Shown: positions 44,748 through 57,000 of the stretch, piece after piece | Layout: each line of letters begins with the position of its first letter | Position numbering within the stretch: position 1 is the first letter of the stretch | Source: Salvia splendens | Taxonomy: Eukaryota > Streptophyta > Magnoliopsida > Lamiales > Lamiaceae | NCBI RefSeq assembly: GCF_004379255.2 | Contig: NC_056045.1 | Location: 7,102,560-7,166,559 of the forward strand | Direction: 5' to 3' | DNA length: 64,000 nucleotides | The notes under the pieces: model-generated | Databases searched by the model: none | What the model saw: the letters and a program-made list of their open reading frames with translations, nothing else | What the model was told of the DNA's origin: nothing | Position numbers and translations under genes: made by a program

Positions 44748-46371
44748 CTATAATGGTTGGGGTTCGGTACTCTCCCTACTAACAAGACTAGAAATCACAA
44801 TAGCTGATAGGTTGTCCATGCTGCCAGTCTCGAAAGCATGGCGAATTATCCGTTCAGGCAACGATGACGACCCCTTGCTGTGGAGAAGACGGCAGACATC
44901 CTTTGGAGTCAATGTTTCGAATACACCGTCAGATGCAACGACCAAGTAGCTGTTTTCAGAGGTGAAAGCCTTCCAACTAGTTACTTCTGCTTCAGCTGTA
45001 ACCCCAAATCTAGAAGCAACAGACTAGTCAAGACAAGCCTAATCAAGAAGTTCAAAGTTAGCATGAAACTGCAGGGTATGACCGCTTACCTTTTGAAATA
45101 GACGTCGCCAATGGCTCTGGACAGAGCTAATATACCATTCACACGAGGGACACCGTATCGAGTAATGAAGCCACCGGCTGCTTCAATTCTGGCCTTCTCA
45201 TCCTCTCTATCCGGGTGATGGTCTCTTGTTAATTCCTCCACATAAACTTGTTTCGACGAATCCCCTGTCGACGACGACAAAGGTTGAGCACAAGGTGATC
45301 AAGTCAAAACACTCATTTTAAGATTTTCCATAAGAAAACGATACGGTCGGACCATGTTTAGAGCACAAAAGAGCTTTTGAATCCCCAATGTTGGCAACGA
45401 GAAGTTGACCCTCGAATAAAAGAGCAACAATGGCGGTAGAACCGGAAACATAGCCTTTATCCAAAGCTTGCTGGAGATGAGAGACAAAAAAAGGAACTTC
45501 ATTCCAAGATCACTACTACTATCTAATAGTGAAGGGGGAAATGGGTGCATACTTTTGAGAATTCTGAATCAATATCTTGGATCGTCCTCAGCAATGCCTC
45601 CTCTAAAACCGAACGAAGCGAGTCGTGATCAATCACTGCCTGCGTCCTCCGCAGGCTGCACTATAGCAAGATAAGACTAGATTGAATTGGAATCTTGAAC
45701 TAATGTACTCAACTTGAACCATCTACATAGAGAGACTACTGATGCTGAAGATTTTCTACCATCTACATAGAGAGACTACTGATGCTGAAGATTTTCTTCC
45801 ATATAAACCTTACTTGTGTCTGGTTATGTTCATCGTTGGTTGGAAGCACGCGCTTGGAAGCCATGAAAGCAACATTGATGAGAAGGTAAGAAGAGAGCAT
45901 GGCGGAAGCCATTTCACTAGCTTCGCGGCCTCCATGGCCATCGAAGATAGCTGCCACACCTATGCTAGGCACCCCTTCACCTGCAATTGATCAAGCAAGC
46001 TTCAGCTGACTCTAGTACATACATGATACAGCCCAAAATGAATTGGAATAAAGAATGAAGAGACATTAATAACCATGGGGAAATGGTAGGTTGAAGTGGA
46101 GATTGCAGAGTAGGCGATCTTCTTGATAGTCTCTGCGGCCTTGGAGAGTGGCAAAGTGGCAATCATTAATGGAGTTGGAAGAGTGAAGAGAAGAAGGGAG
46201 TAACCAAGGACACTCTGGTGAATCCAACACACCAGAAACTCCACCTTCTTCATATGCCATCATCATACACGCCAATGACAATGAAATCCCATAATTTTTA
46301 TTGGCATATGCTGCTGCCGTGCATAAAAATAACCATGTTAATGTTGCAACCCACTGAATCATCAATCGCAT
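44748..46371 (-). CDS. Protein phosphatase 2C
   Basis: Six exons, minus strand: 46371-46074, 45980-45814, 45660-45553, 45470-45353, 45264-45090, 45009-44748; 375 residues. The start [20 protein letters not shown] is strongly hydrophobic, so a signal peptide or membrane anchor is likely. PP2C motifs in order: [94 protein letters not shown] and [11 protein letters not shown]. The metal-binding Asp residues are all present, so it should be a catalytic Mg/Mn-dependent Ser/Thr phosphatase. An upstream in-frame ATG at 46410 is rejected because a 3' splice site (CACAG) lies between it and 46371, indicating a leader intron. Its sequence most resembles the phosphatase half of the fusion gene at 54060-64000. 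Its stop is 85 bp from the proposed PEAPOD stop. Confidence 0.9.
45718..45800. repeat. 40-bp tandem duplication in a PP2C intron
   Basis: Two adjacent copies of ATCTACATAGAGAGACTACT followed by GATGCTGAAGATTTTCT, differing by one base near the end. They lie in the second intron of the PP2C gene. Confidence 0.85.
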
Positions 46372-46758
46372 CCTCAAAATTTGATCTGTGATAGCAGCAA
46401 AAACAAACATTACTCTTTTTTATTTGCAAGTGTCGTTTGATGTGCGAATTCAGCTAGGAAATTTCAAGTAACATTTCACAAAGCAGTAATCCGAAGCTGG
46501 TTGGAATTAACGGTGATTAAACCTGAGTGTCGGGTTGTGCGGTGATCGTTGAAATTCTTGATTCTTATCATCACCTGCAAGCAGATTGAATTTAAAGAGA
46601 AATCACGAAGCCTCTGTAACAGTAATTTACGTGACGAAGAAGCGCGGAAACTTTTGGATTTTCATTAAATTGTAGGCGACTGACCTATTCTGTTCTAGGC
46701 CACAAATCTGATTACATATTGTATTAATTTTTACTTAAATAATAAAATGGTACAGATG
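46372..46758 (-). promoter_or_regulatory. PP2C 5' leader and promoter region
   Basis: Contains a probable leader intron (acceptor CACAG near 46389) and no other gene. It is bounded on the right by the 8-bp flank of a hAT-like MITE. Confidence 0.35.
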
Positions 46759-46766
46759 AGTGATGA

Positions 46767-47310
46767 CTAGGGCTGACAATTTTTGACACGACACGATAAC
46801 ACGACACGAACCGGCACGAAAATAATGGGTTTGAGTCAGAGCTTATTGGGTTCGTGTCCTTAACGGGTCGACCGTTAAGGACACGAAAATTTCGTGTCGT
46901 GTTCGTGTCGTGTCCGTGTCGGGTTCGTGTTATCCGTTAACAATACCTGTCCGTGTCGTGTTCGTGTCGTGTTCGTGTTATCCGTTAACAAATAATATTT
47001 TAATATTATTAATTCTTATTATTTTCATTTTTAATAGGTTTAACCGTTATCAAGTCGTGTTGTTATCGAGTCGTTATCGTGTCATCTCATGTACGTGTTG
47101 TTATCGTGTCGTGTTGACCTGAATTGGTTCGTGTCGTTAATGGGTTCGTGTCGTGTTCGTGTCGTGTTCGTGTCTGAGGGTTTCGTGTCGTGTTCGTGTT
47201 CGTGTTTGAGGTTTTCTTAACGGGTCGTGTTCGTATTTGTTGTTATCGTGTTCGTGTCGTTATCGTGTCGACACGATAACGACCCGACACGCACGATTTG
47301 CCACCCCTAG
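46767..47310. mobile_element. hAT-like MITE with a GTGTCGTGTTC satellite core
   Basis: 544 bp, ends CTAGGGCTGACAATTTTTGA and (other strand) CTAGGGGTGGCAAATCGTGC. Flanking 8-mers AGTGATGA (46759-46766) and ACTGATGA (47311-47318) match 7 of 8, the size expected for hAT. The interior is a degenerate array of GTGTCGTGTTC/GTTATC words in one orientation, with complementary ACACGATAACACGACACG at the left end. Confidence 0.7.
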
Positions 47311-47318
47311 ACTGATGA

Positions 47319-47941
47319 CTGATCTACCGTTAGTAAAACAAGATATTTTTTTCGATTAAATGAAATAAAATATATTTATGCTTTGTTGTGTGCGCATTAA
47401 ATATCTAACTCAAAGTGGTAAAATTCCCGGCCTGTCGTTATCAGATATAACCCAACCCACCCTCGATCCGCTCGCGGCCGGCACCCGACACAAACCCGTT
47501 AATAACAGGAAATAATACAGATTGACACGATAACAACATGAGTCAACAACAGAAACTTAAACGAGCCAACTCAATAAAAACATGAACCTTACAAGACTTG
47601 ATCTAGACACATTAATTTCATGTGGGTTTATATTGAATTTTCATTTCCTTTCCAAAATTGTGAGCCCTTCATATTGCCACAAGCTCATATATTCAATTTC
47701 TGGTAACAATCAAGAGGAAGTGCACCTCATAATAAAATTATATTAACAAAAAAATTCAAAGTATACAAAATTCAGGCAAGTTAGAAGAGATAATTGAAGA
47801 TGATACAAGGTTGATTTGGCGCATTAAGGAGGCACCATTACACAAAGAGAGATGTATACACTGACATCTACAAGCTAACTTTTTTCACTTCATTTTTTCT
47901 TTTCATTTCTTCAATAATTTAGTTCCACTTTCCCCAAAACC
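47319..47941. other. Intergenic, no gene recognised
   Basis: AT-rich. 47425-47600 has CCCGACACAAACCCGTTAAT and GACACGATAACAACATGAG strings, resembling a second, badly decayed copy of the hAT-like MITE to its left. The part next to 47942 is presumably the EOL1 3' UTR. Confidence 0.4.
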
Positions 47942-50900
47942 TCAAGGTTCTTGGCTGTTCACACGGCTATGAAGCTCAAGCATCTCTTGATGATTGGGAT
48001 CGACCGAGAGCGCAGCTCGACAGTCGCGCAGCGCTCCCATAACATCGCCAATGTGCTCGTGGAATGCAGCCCGGAGGTGAAGAAGGTGAAGATCCGCCTT
48101 GAAAGCAATCGCCCTCGACAGTTCAGCAATGGCTTCATTCTCCTTGTGGTTGTCCATCAGCACTGCAAGATTAATTTTTCACCAAAGAGGCATTACATTT
48201 GGTTGACGATACATATCATCGGAAATTTGAATGATTAATTTTATCTAACCTGCTGCTCGGTATCGGTAAGGGTAGACCCGAAGAGGATCGAGGCGGGTGA
48301 CCATCTCAAGATCGGCCTTTGTGAGGTCGCGCTCACAGTACTCTGACCGTTTCTCATAAGCAGACGCATTGTTCCTTGCCTTCTCGATCAGCTTGGTCAT
48401 CTCAGCATATGCAGCGTTCTTGTCATTTCTAAGAAAGTGGACGCGGGCAAGGCCTTGGTGGGCCCGAGTATGCCGGATCTTGAGAGCATTGATGTAGCAG
48501 TCAGCCGCGGCATCGAGCTTCATGCAATCAACGTACACGCTTCCAAGGTTGTTCAGCGCCTGGGGTCGTAAGTATAAAAGATTAGGAAAACAAGTTAAAC
48601 AGGCGAACGCTACAGCTCTTGTATAAAAAATCAACGGGCGTTGCTTTAGGTGGTAGATTAGATTGACAATACATGTGATTGTTGAGTATTTGAAGGATTA
48701 GACGATCAAACAAGCTCAAAATTGCTCAGACAATCAACTATGTAACAAATTAGCCTATATTTCTTTTATCATTCTAAGCTACCACTCGAAGTAAACACTG
48801 CTTCTATGGTTGCAATTAACGCAATAAAGAATCGAACGCCCAAAAGCCACATAGAAGAGGGAATAAGCCAAAAGATATTAGAACATGTAACCAAAATTCG
48901 ATAAGCTAATGGGAAGTTTCTTTCATGTCAGCAGCCAATATGCAACAACAGTTTCTCAAGTTTGAGACCCCCGTGGCTAAACATATTAAACAAGTCAAGG
49001 CTAAACAATCTCGATTCCGAATTCCAAAGGGGAAAGACATCTCATACCTGACCCTTGCGGAGTCTATCTGACGGGCACTTCAGAGCTTCTTCAAGAAGTG
49101 AAATAACAGTTGATGAGCAAGATGGATCCTGACAAGAGTCGGCTAATGCATAAGCTTTCAGGAAGAAAGCTTCAAAAGATCTCTGAAGATTAACGGACTC
49201 CTCAGCTTTCTGTAGCCCTTCTTCACAATGACCAGTATCATATAAGATCCACCCCTCATATACTAATCTTTCGGATTCACTTGATGAATGCTCACGTGCT
49301 AGCTGCAAACTCCTCATCGCTGCTTCAGGACAGTTTAATCTGTTCGGATATAGTATCGTTAGAACATGATAAAGCTGAAGAAAATAGGGAAAAAAACTTG
49401 AGCTTTTTCAAGCACACGAGTCCATTAGTTCAAAAATGAGAGGGATAAACAAGATGGGGACTTTTTTACATACTAGTCATGACAGTCACATTATTTAATA
49501 AGAAAAATCTTATATTTAAAGATGATCGGAAAGTTACCTGAGAAGAAGAAGAGACTGTCTAAAGTATAGAACACCCTTCGCTGCATCAGACTCAAGCATC
49601 TGATAGATAACAGAGAGTGATCCAATATCATCGACTAAGGACCATGTATCATAAAGCTGTAGCCAGCAATCTGCAGTTGTCCAGCTCTTGACATGTTCAC
49701 GCACAAGAATACGGAGTTGGGAAGCCGCAACTCTCCCTCCAAACATCCTATAATCTGGAGAGAGAGTAAGAATCGCCTGCACATCGCACAAAGCTGATTG
49801 GTAATCCTCAAGAGCAAGATAGAAACAGAAGCGCAGCTCCAAGCACTCTAAGGCTAGTTTGAACCCAAGGACCCTATTGATTTCTGCAAGGGCAGCTTGA
49901 ACGTCCTGCTTTCTCATCAAGGAGGCAGCTCGATACATGTAGGGGTAAGTCAAGGTGGGGTCGAGCTCAGTAGCTTTCTCAAGTTCTTCCCATCGTTTAT
50001 CAGCATCACAGTATAACGATCTCTCTTGATACATCCATCCGAGTGGTGTATAAGAGGATATGACAGAACTAATCTTTTCATATGACTGTTTGCTATGCCC
50101 TCTTATATGACTTAACCTAGCTAACCCAAGAGTGGAATAAACATGCCCTTCACTCAAAGCAGCTTCAAACAACGTTTCTGCTTCATCATACTCTTTTCTG
50201 AGAAGTCTAACGCATCCCAATTGATGAAGGGCTATCATTTTCTGCCGTCTATTTCTGGCACAGTCTACCAACTGCTTAACTAAAAGAACTGCCCTGTCTG
50301 AGGAGGGATTAGAATTCATGGAAACTTCAGCCAACAAGGAATACAGAGAAAATGAGGCAGGCCCAACCATTATTGACCTTTGCTGCCTATCCAAACTGCA
50401 AAACAGTTCAACCACCTGTTCATCATTTAATGAGTCAGGAAGCTCGTGCAGAAACACTTGCAAACAAGAGGCAGCTAGTAAAGGAGAATTCTGCTCGAGA
50501 GCGAATTCAATGAGTTCCACTGCATCCTGCCTGCATAAAACCAAAGAAGCAAGTTTCTTATCACAAGCATCCTTCAGGCCTTCACAGCAAAATCTGTTTG
50601 CAAATACCAAAATTTCCAGCAAAAGACTCGGAGCCACTTCACTTAAACTTCCCGTTTCACTGAAAATGTGGATTGCTCTCATCCCTGCAGCGGAAATGTT
50701 GTTTTCCGAAAGATCTATGTCATCACAAACCGATTCCGTGAAGCAGCCATTTAGCATTGCTTGAAATGGAGCAGAAAGTCCAGCAATCTTATCCCTCTCA
50801 CATGTTATTCTCTCATCGCCAATTTGAAAAGAGACAACACGTCGGAGATTAGTGCTGTTTACTTTTCCAAGAGAGTTTCGAGTTTCAACCACAGGGAACT

Positions 50901-51623
50901 CAGACGCAATATCTATGGATCCGAACTCCTTAACACATTTTCCGCAAGAGGACAGCAAGTCGGATATTATATCCTCACCTTGCTTCTCGTACTTCAACCA
51001 AGCTCCAAAGACAAGTTTCTCGTGAACCGTACTTGCCTTCGACCAAGCTGACCGAAGGCTTCTACGCATCAATTTTGATTCACCAAGGCCTTTAAAGACC
51101 TGATACTGCAGCAAGTAAAGACTTGACCTTTCTGTAGGGTGACATGACTCAAGTTCTTCATGAATTTCAGCTAGCACTTTAACATAATCAACAGGCTTAT
51201 AGAACGGAAGAATTGAAGGTTCGGGAACCTTGATAAGGGATTCTCTACAAACAATGTTAAATCTTGTTCAATATTCAATCAAGTCAAGCAGGAAGTAACC
51301 TAATGCAAAATTAATTGGTCATAATACGAAACACGCACACAAACAAACAAATGTTATTCTCTACAAACATGTTAAACCTTGTTCAATATTCAATCACATC
51401 AAGCATGGCACAGCTTAATATGCTAATCTTATCAATTAGTCACATGAAACAGACACATATGCTACTCTCAACTTGATGTAAAAGGTTAGGCTACTCACAT
51501 CGAAGAAGGAGACTGCGGCACGAATTTAGTGAGTTTGCCTCTTTCCACTTGGAGCCATGACTGAGGATTGATAGAACTGTGAAATGGTTCTTTACATGAC
51601 TCTGAAGGAAAAAGAGCCCTCAT
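47942..51623 (-). CDS. EOL1: ETO1-like protein 1 (BTB-TPR adaptor)
   Basis: Five exons, minus strand: 51623-51499, 51244-49538, 49339-49048, 48559-48250, 48162-47942; 884 residues, the usual family size. It starts MRALFPSESCKEPFHSSINP, followed by a WLQVERGKL motif. A BTB-like region follows (VVSFQIGDERITCERDKIAG, LSAPFQAML, LLLEILVFANRFCCEGLKDA). TPR repeats fill the remainder (YQERSLYCDADKRWEELEKA, TELDPTLTYPYMYRAASLM, RLVYEGWILYDTGHCEEGLQ, ALNNLGSVYVDCMKLDAAAD), ending in ALSVDPNHQEMLELHSRVNS. ETO1/EOL proteins bridge CUL3 and type-2 ACC synthases and promote their degradation, restraining ethylene production. The short first exon joins the large second one in frame at Ser-Ile-Glu. The sequence matches my memory of EOL1 better than ETO1. 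Confidence 0.93.
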
Positions 51624-54059
51624 GGGACAAAAGATATTAAGAAGGTCCCAGATCTCCACAATAGCAATAACTTATTTACTCTTGAAGAGTAAAGAGAAGA
51701 ATTGGAGAATATATATACGTAGAAAAGGAAGAAAATAATTCCTTCACATATCAGTCACTATCTCTCCTGAAGCAACAAAAAATCCAAGCTTTTCAACACA
51801 ATTCAAATAACTTCAACAGTACCTAAAGTTGGGCTTTCCAGCAATTCTAATTAATTCAAAATAAGAAAAGAAAACTCAAACCCTTTAAATTGAAGTTCAG
51901 GAGAAAACCCTGAGCAGCATAAATAGACAAGTGGAATCTGAAAAGATGAATAAAAATGACGCAAGATCTCTACCAGAAATGTAACCAAAACCACATTTTG
52001 CCCAACAAATCTCATAAAAAGATCGGAAAAATAACCAATCCACAAAAGGGAGCGAAACTAAACCAAAATCAAGAGCGGAACCGTCACTCTATTGGTCTCC
52101 ATTTCAGAAAACCAAGAATCGGGAAGTGAGCTGAGGCGTTTGGATCCAAGAGCTGGGAATGGAATCCAAAGGGGGGAAAACTACAGTCTTCACTTTCTCC
52201 TCTCTCGTTTTGGTAAAAGAAAAGTTTATACTTTTTCCCTTTTCTCTCTCTCTCTCTCTCTTCTTTTTTTCATTTTCTTCAGTGTTCAAAAAATTCCCAC
52301 TTATTTTATGCCGTTGGGCATAAAGTTTACAAATCTTATTGTGTGAAAAAGTAAATAATTAGTAATCTAGACTACCAAAAAGGAAAATAAATCAACAAAT
52401 AAATGTAAAAAAGCTTATAAACACCAATAGTGGACTTTACAGTTTGAAAAAATACTAACCAAGTGTAACTTATTGCATCAATATTTGTAATTGCAAATAC
52501 TAACATATGGTTAATTACAAACTAGCACTCCATTTTCAAATATTTACATTTGTATCCCAACCAAAAAAATTCAATTCACATGTAATAATATTTCTTAAGT
52601 GTCCATAAAATATTAAATGGATTTTTTTAATAAAAATATGTTATATAAATATATTATTTACGCTCGATAACTTTATAGGGGAGGCGATGATGTGGCATAT
52701 ATTGCGGATATGTAAAAGAAATGCAAAATAAGAGTATAAATTTTGGTGAGTCGTGTCATGATCAGCGCGTTGAAGAAATTTTGTTGGGTGACATATTCAT
52801 TGTTGGTAGAAATACTAATATAATCAGTAGTATTTACCTAAAACAAATAGGTAAAATTCCAAATATGTAAATCAAACTCTTATAGGAGTACTATTTATGG
52901 TAGGTCACGATCATAATCATTTACATTTTATGTTTTTCATTATATTGAAGTCCAAAATTGGTTAGTTATATAAGTCTATAATTGTTAATAGTAATTGGGA
53001 CCCTCCCAGAACAGAAATTATGGGTTCGCCACTGGTCTCTTGTATCCATTTAAAAAATTTGGAGCTCGGAAACTTAAACACTATAATTCTATAAGGATTT
53101 ATCAACCATAATAATCATTTGTTAATTAATAAAGTTTAAATTAAATTCCCTAATTACTGTATAACAAACCATAATCAACAACGGCAAAAAATAATTAGAA
53201 AGAAATATTGAAATGGGAGACTGGATTCAACTGCTTCGCTTATGAGCAATTGAAGTGCTAACCACTGCATACTTATAATTGGATGCCAAATTATATTCGA
53301 TGAATTGTTAATGTTTTAGTAACTTATAAGAGTACGTGGATTTTTATTGTGGCGCATAAACAATCAAGATTCAAGACCAACAAAACAAGCAACGTGCAAT
53401 TATAATCATTCCACCTACGCCATTTATTGATAATAAAAAGAAATCCCTGTGTGTGTTATGCAACATCACAAGCCCCTCCAATGGTTTTTTTTTATAAATA
53501 ACTCCACTTAATTTTTAATGTTTGGTAATTATTTAGAGAAAGAAAAACGAGAAGTTGAAAGCACTTGAGAATTGAAAATTGGAAAGTGTAGTAACAGAGT
53601 GGTAATATTAGTATTGGACTACAAGTAGAATGTTTTGAAGGATTCAAGACAAACACAAGCAATAAAGCTCTCCCCTTAACAACACTCTTCTGCTTCCTTC
53701 TGATTTTTCACTTCCATCTATCTGGTAGCAGCTTTCATTCGATTTCAAGACTTTGCTTGGCCAAAAGCAAATATTGGTTCGTGTTTAGATTAGCTTTGGA
53801 ACATAATGCTATTTTTGCATCAACTTACCGATGAACCATTGGCTCGGATCCCACCTGGCAGGCCACAGCTCTGATGCTAGGAACCATTGCTCCATACGGG
53901 CAAACGATTACCAAAATTGATATTTTCCATCCACGAGAAGAAGAACCTGAAATTTGGATGGAAAATGGGGATAGCTTCCTGTACGTTAGAACTGGCTTCA
54001 TACTTGCTTCTCTTCTCCCCTCAAAAATTAAGGACATCAATGAATAAGGATGACAATCC
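51624..54059. other. EOL1 upstream region and spacer to the kinase-PP2C gene
   Basis: The EOL1 leader and promoter are at the left, with a further possible leader segment near 52080-52290 next to a (TC)n run at 52241-52260. The rest is AT-rich. 53005-53040 (CAGAAATTATGGGTTCGCCA) looks like a transposon-end remnant. No gene is recognised. 53820-54059 probably holds the 3' UTR of the minus-strand gene that follows. Confidence 0.4.
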
Positions 54060-57000
54060 TTAAGAAGCTGATGTAAAGTAAGGATGCTTCAGAGCATCAT
54101 CAACACTCAGCCGGCTCTCCTGATTCAAATCCCATGTGTAAGAAATTCATACGATCAACACAAGTTCAGATTTAAAAACTCAACATGAGTAACTGCATTG
54201 ATGGAATAACCAAACTAACATTAAGATGACAAACACATCATATGTATTTGTAAGAATTCATTGAATCATCCAGGGTAACTTTTTGTAGAAATGACTTAAA
54301 AAACTAAACCACTGAAGAGAAAACTTACAGGATCCCACTCTAGTAAGCCACGTACTAGACGCAAAGCCCATATATTTGGAAATCTAATACAGGGAAAAGG
54401 AAAAATCAAAAATGTTAAACAGTCAGGTCAACCCACCCATCAACTAAAATGCACCAAATAAAGGGAAAGAGAAGTCTGACCCTAATTGAAGAGGATCTCT
54501 ACTCCGGATTAGATAAGAGAAATACTCTTCAGAACACTTCCACGGAACTGGTGAACTAGAACTCTGTACACAAGCCACAAAATCTTCATTCTTTGGATGC
54601 ACATAATAACCTTCAACAGCTGATAATATAAAGTTCTTATTCTGGAATCCCAGTTTTTGGCAACTTGAAACATAATATGCTGTCTTACTGAGAGTTTGTT
54701 GTAAGTTGGATACTTGATCTATGTGTGAAACTAATCTCATTTTTGTTGGCATGTGACGTAATTTATCATGCACATTACTTAATTGCAAGACTAAGAATGG
54801 AAACTGTTAAAAAAGACATTCTAGAGACATCAAAACATAAAACATGAAGTGGGATGATTACGGTTTACCCCAACAAAAGAGCCATTTGACATCCACTTAA
54901 GCCATATGGGACCTGGACTCAGAATTCAAAAGGAGAAAAAAGCTCACCTGGCTATTTGTACCCCCATTCTGATGGAGCTTTGAGGAAATTCCAGGGATTA
55001 AGATGCACATTTCCATCAATGATCTAAGCCTGGCATCGAGAAACATATTTTTTAATTGTTTCCAGTTGCCAAAAAACACCCATCGATAACCAAGTCAATA
55101 GAGATATTTGTAGTCAAAGAAAAAATTGGGGGCATATTTGAATTTCAGAAACATAGAAATTTGTTTAATAAGTCACCAATAGATTGATTTGTGTAATTTG
55201 TTGTGTTTATGAAGTGATGAAAATACTATATTTAGTCAAATTTCTTATATATGTATGTTTTACTATTAGCTTATCCTGTTTAGTTGTGTTAGCTTATTAT
55301 ACTATTGTGTCACATTAGTACATATGCTATTACATAGCATGTAACCACAATTGCAGGTGGTTTTTTCTTCTAGATGTGGTGATTTGAAGGAAGCTTCATC
55401 CGATGACAATCAAAGATTAGACGAGCACAAAAACCTTCCATGTTAAGAGAGTCACACTCATAAGGTTAAACTTCTGATGATGTGGTGTCAACACCAACCT
55501 AGAAGTGCCTGAGCTAGAGTCCAGTCGTATGCAAGCACAACAAGATTGTAATCTATATCTGAAGGGACTGTAACGAAGCTCAAATTAATACATTGTTCTT
55601 ACTTGTACGCAAGCTCTTTCAAGTTATCATTCCAACCTTTGAGCTGTTGATCAAGAAGTGCTTGCGTTTTAGAATTTATTTGAAAAACATTTGGTGATCC
55701 TAAGATCATCTCCATGATTACCACACCAACACTCCACATATCATACCTGCCAAGGAACAACACTGAAAAGATCAATCACATTGCATATAAAAGAGTAATG
55801 GATGCATAACATGATTCTCGGTGTTGCTATAATTTTATTATACTGGTTATGGAATGCATTTACAATGATGAATTGTTTTCTCACAAGACAACCAATGCTA
55901 TTGAGAAAAGTAATGCCAACAGTCAGAGCCTTGAGCAGAAAATAACCATATAAATGGAGACCATGAAGAATAAAACAGATAGTTGTTTACTAATTCCTCT
56001 TGACAATGAGACACATATACGATTAGCTAAATATTGAGATACTGGGACATTCCAACAAACTATTTTTTGAGAGTCTAAGAAATGATTAAAAAGTCCAGCT
56101 TACAATAGAATGTTTGTTTTTTTAACGGCAGAAACAACAGGATTGCATGCATGCATGCATTCAAGCTTATAGATTTGATACCGAGTTACGCGGAAAAGTT
56201 TCTCAAGCACAGAATCACAGATAATTATTACACACCTTAACAGAGGAGGAAGGGTATTCGGATATAAGGAAAGAGAAATCAGTTTATATCTGTCCAATTA
56301 ATTATCCATCTCATCTCACAGAAATGTAAGTATGGAAATGCAAAATACAAATAAAAAGAAAATCCAACATACTTTGATGTAACAGTTGAAGGCCCCTTAT
56401 ACCAGCTGACATTCAGAAAAGCTTCCGGAGGAGCATACCCTGACGTTTGTTCATTGCTGTAGGTTGAAAGCAAATCACAGTTAATTAGCAAAATAAGAAC
56501 ATAGAAGATGCATCCACAGATAAATTGGATAGCATGTAAGAATGAGAGAAAACTGGTGGTTCTAACCTATAAATTATGCTTCTGTAAGACAGTTAAAGAA
56601 GGTAGAAATAACCTCAAAACCAAATCATTCAGAATTACAAGTGTGGCTTTCTAATCTATACTAGCTTTGATTCATTCCTCTGTATAAGATCTATAAAATA
56701 CACTTGAGGGATGGAAGTAACATGCCATCTAGAGAATGTATTACCTCGATGGTCCAAGAGATCCATAAAAATGTTTCACTGTGAAATCATTCACAGCACT
56801 ACCAAAGTCAATAATGCGCCTGCAATTGGTAAGAAAAGAGCGTCAGACACTAGTCCGAGAAATCAAACACATTTGGTTTGATCAATACATCAGAACTTAG
56901 TAATGCAAGTTTTCAACAATTGCCTACCAACAAGAATGCTTGTTTTACAGGGATAACCAGAGAAAATCATTTGTACAACAAAATATGGAACACTGTATAA

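Noticed and set aside
46372..46410. Upstream ATG of the PP2C gene
   Set aside because: A probable splice acceptor lies between it and 46371, and the peptide from 46371 already has a coherent hydrophobic N-terminus.
53825..54040. Reverse frame just downstream of the kinase-PP2C stop
   Set aside because: No recognisable product; position fits the 3' UTR.
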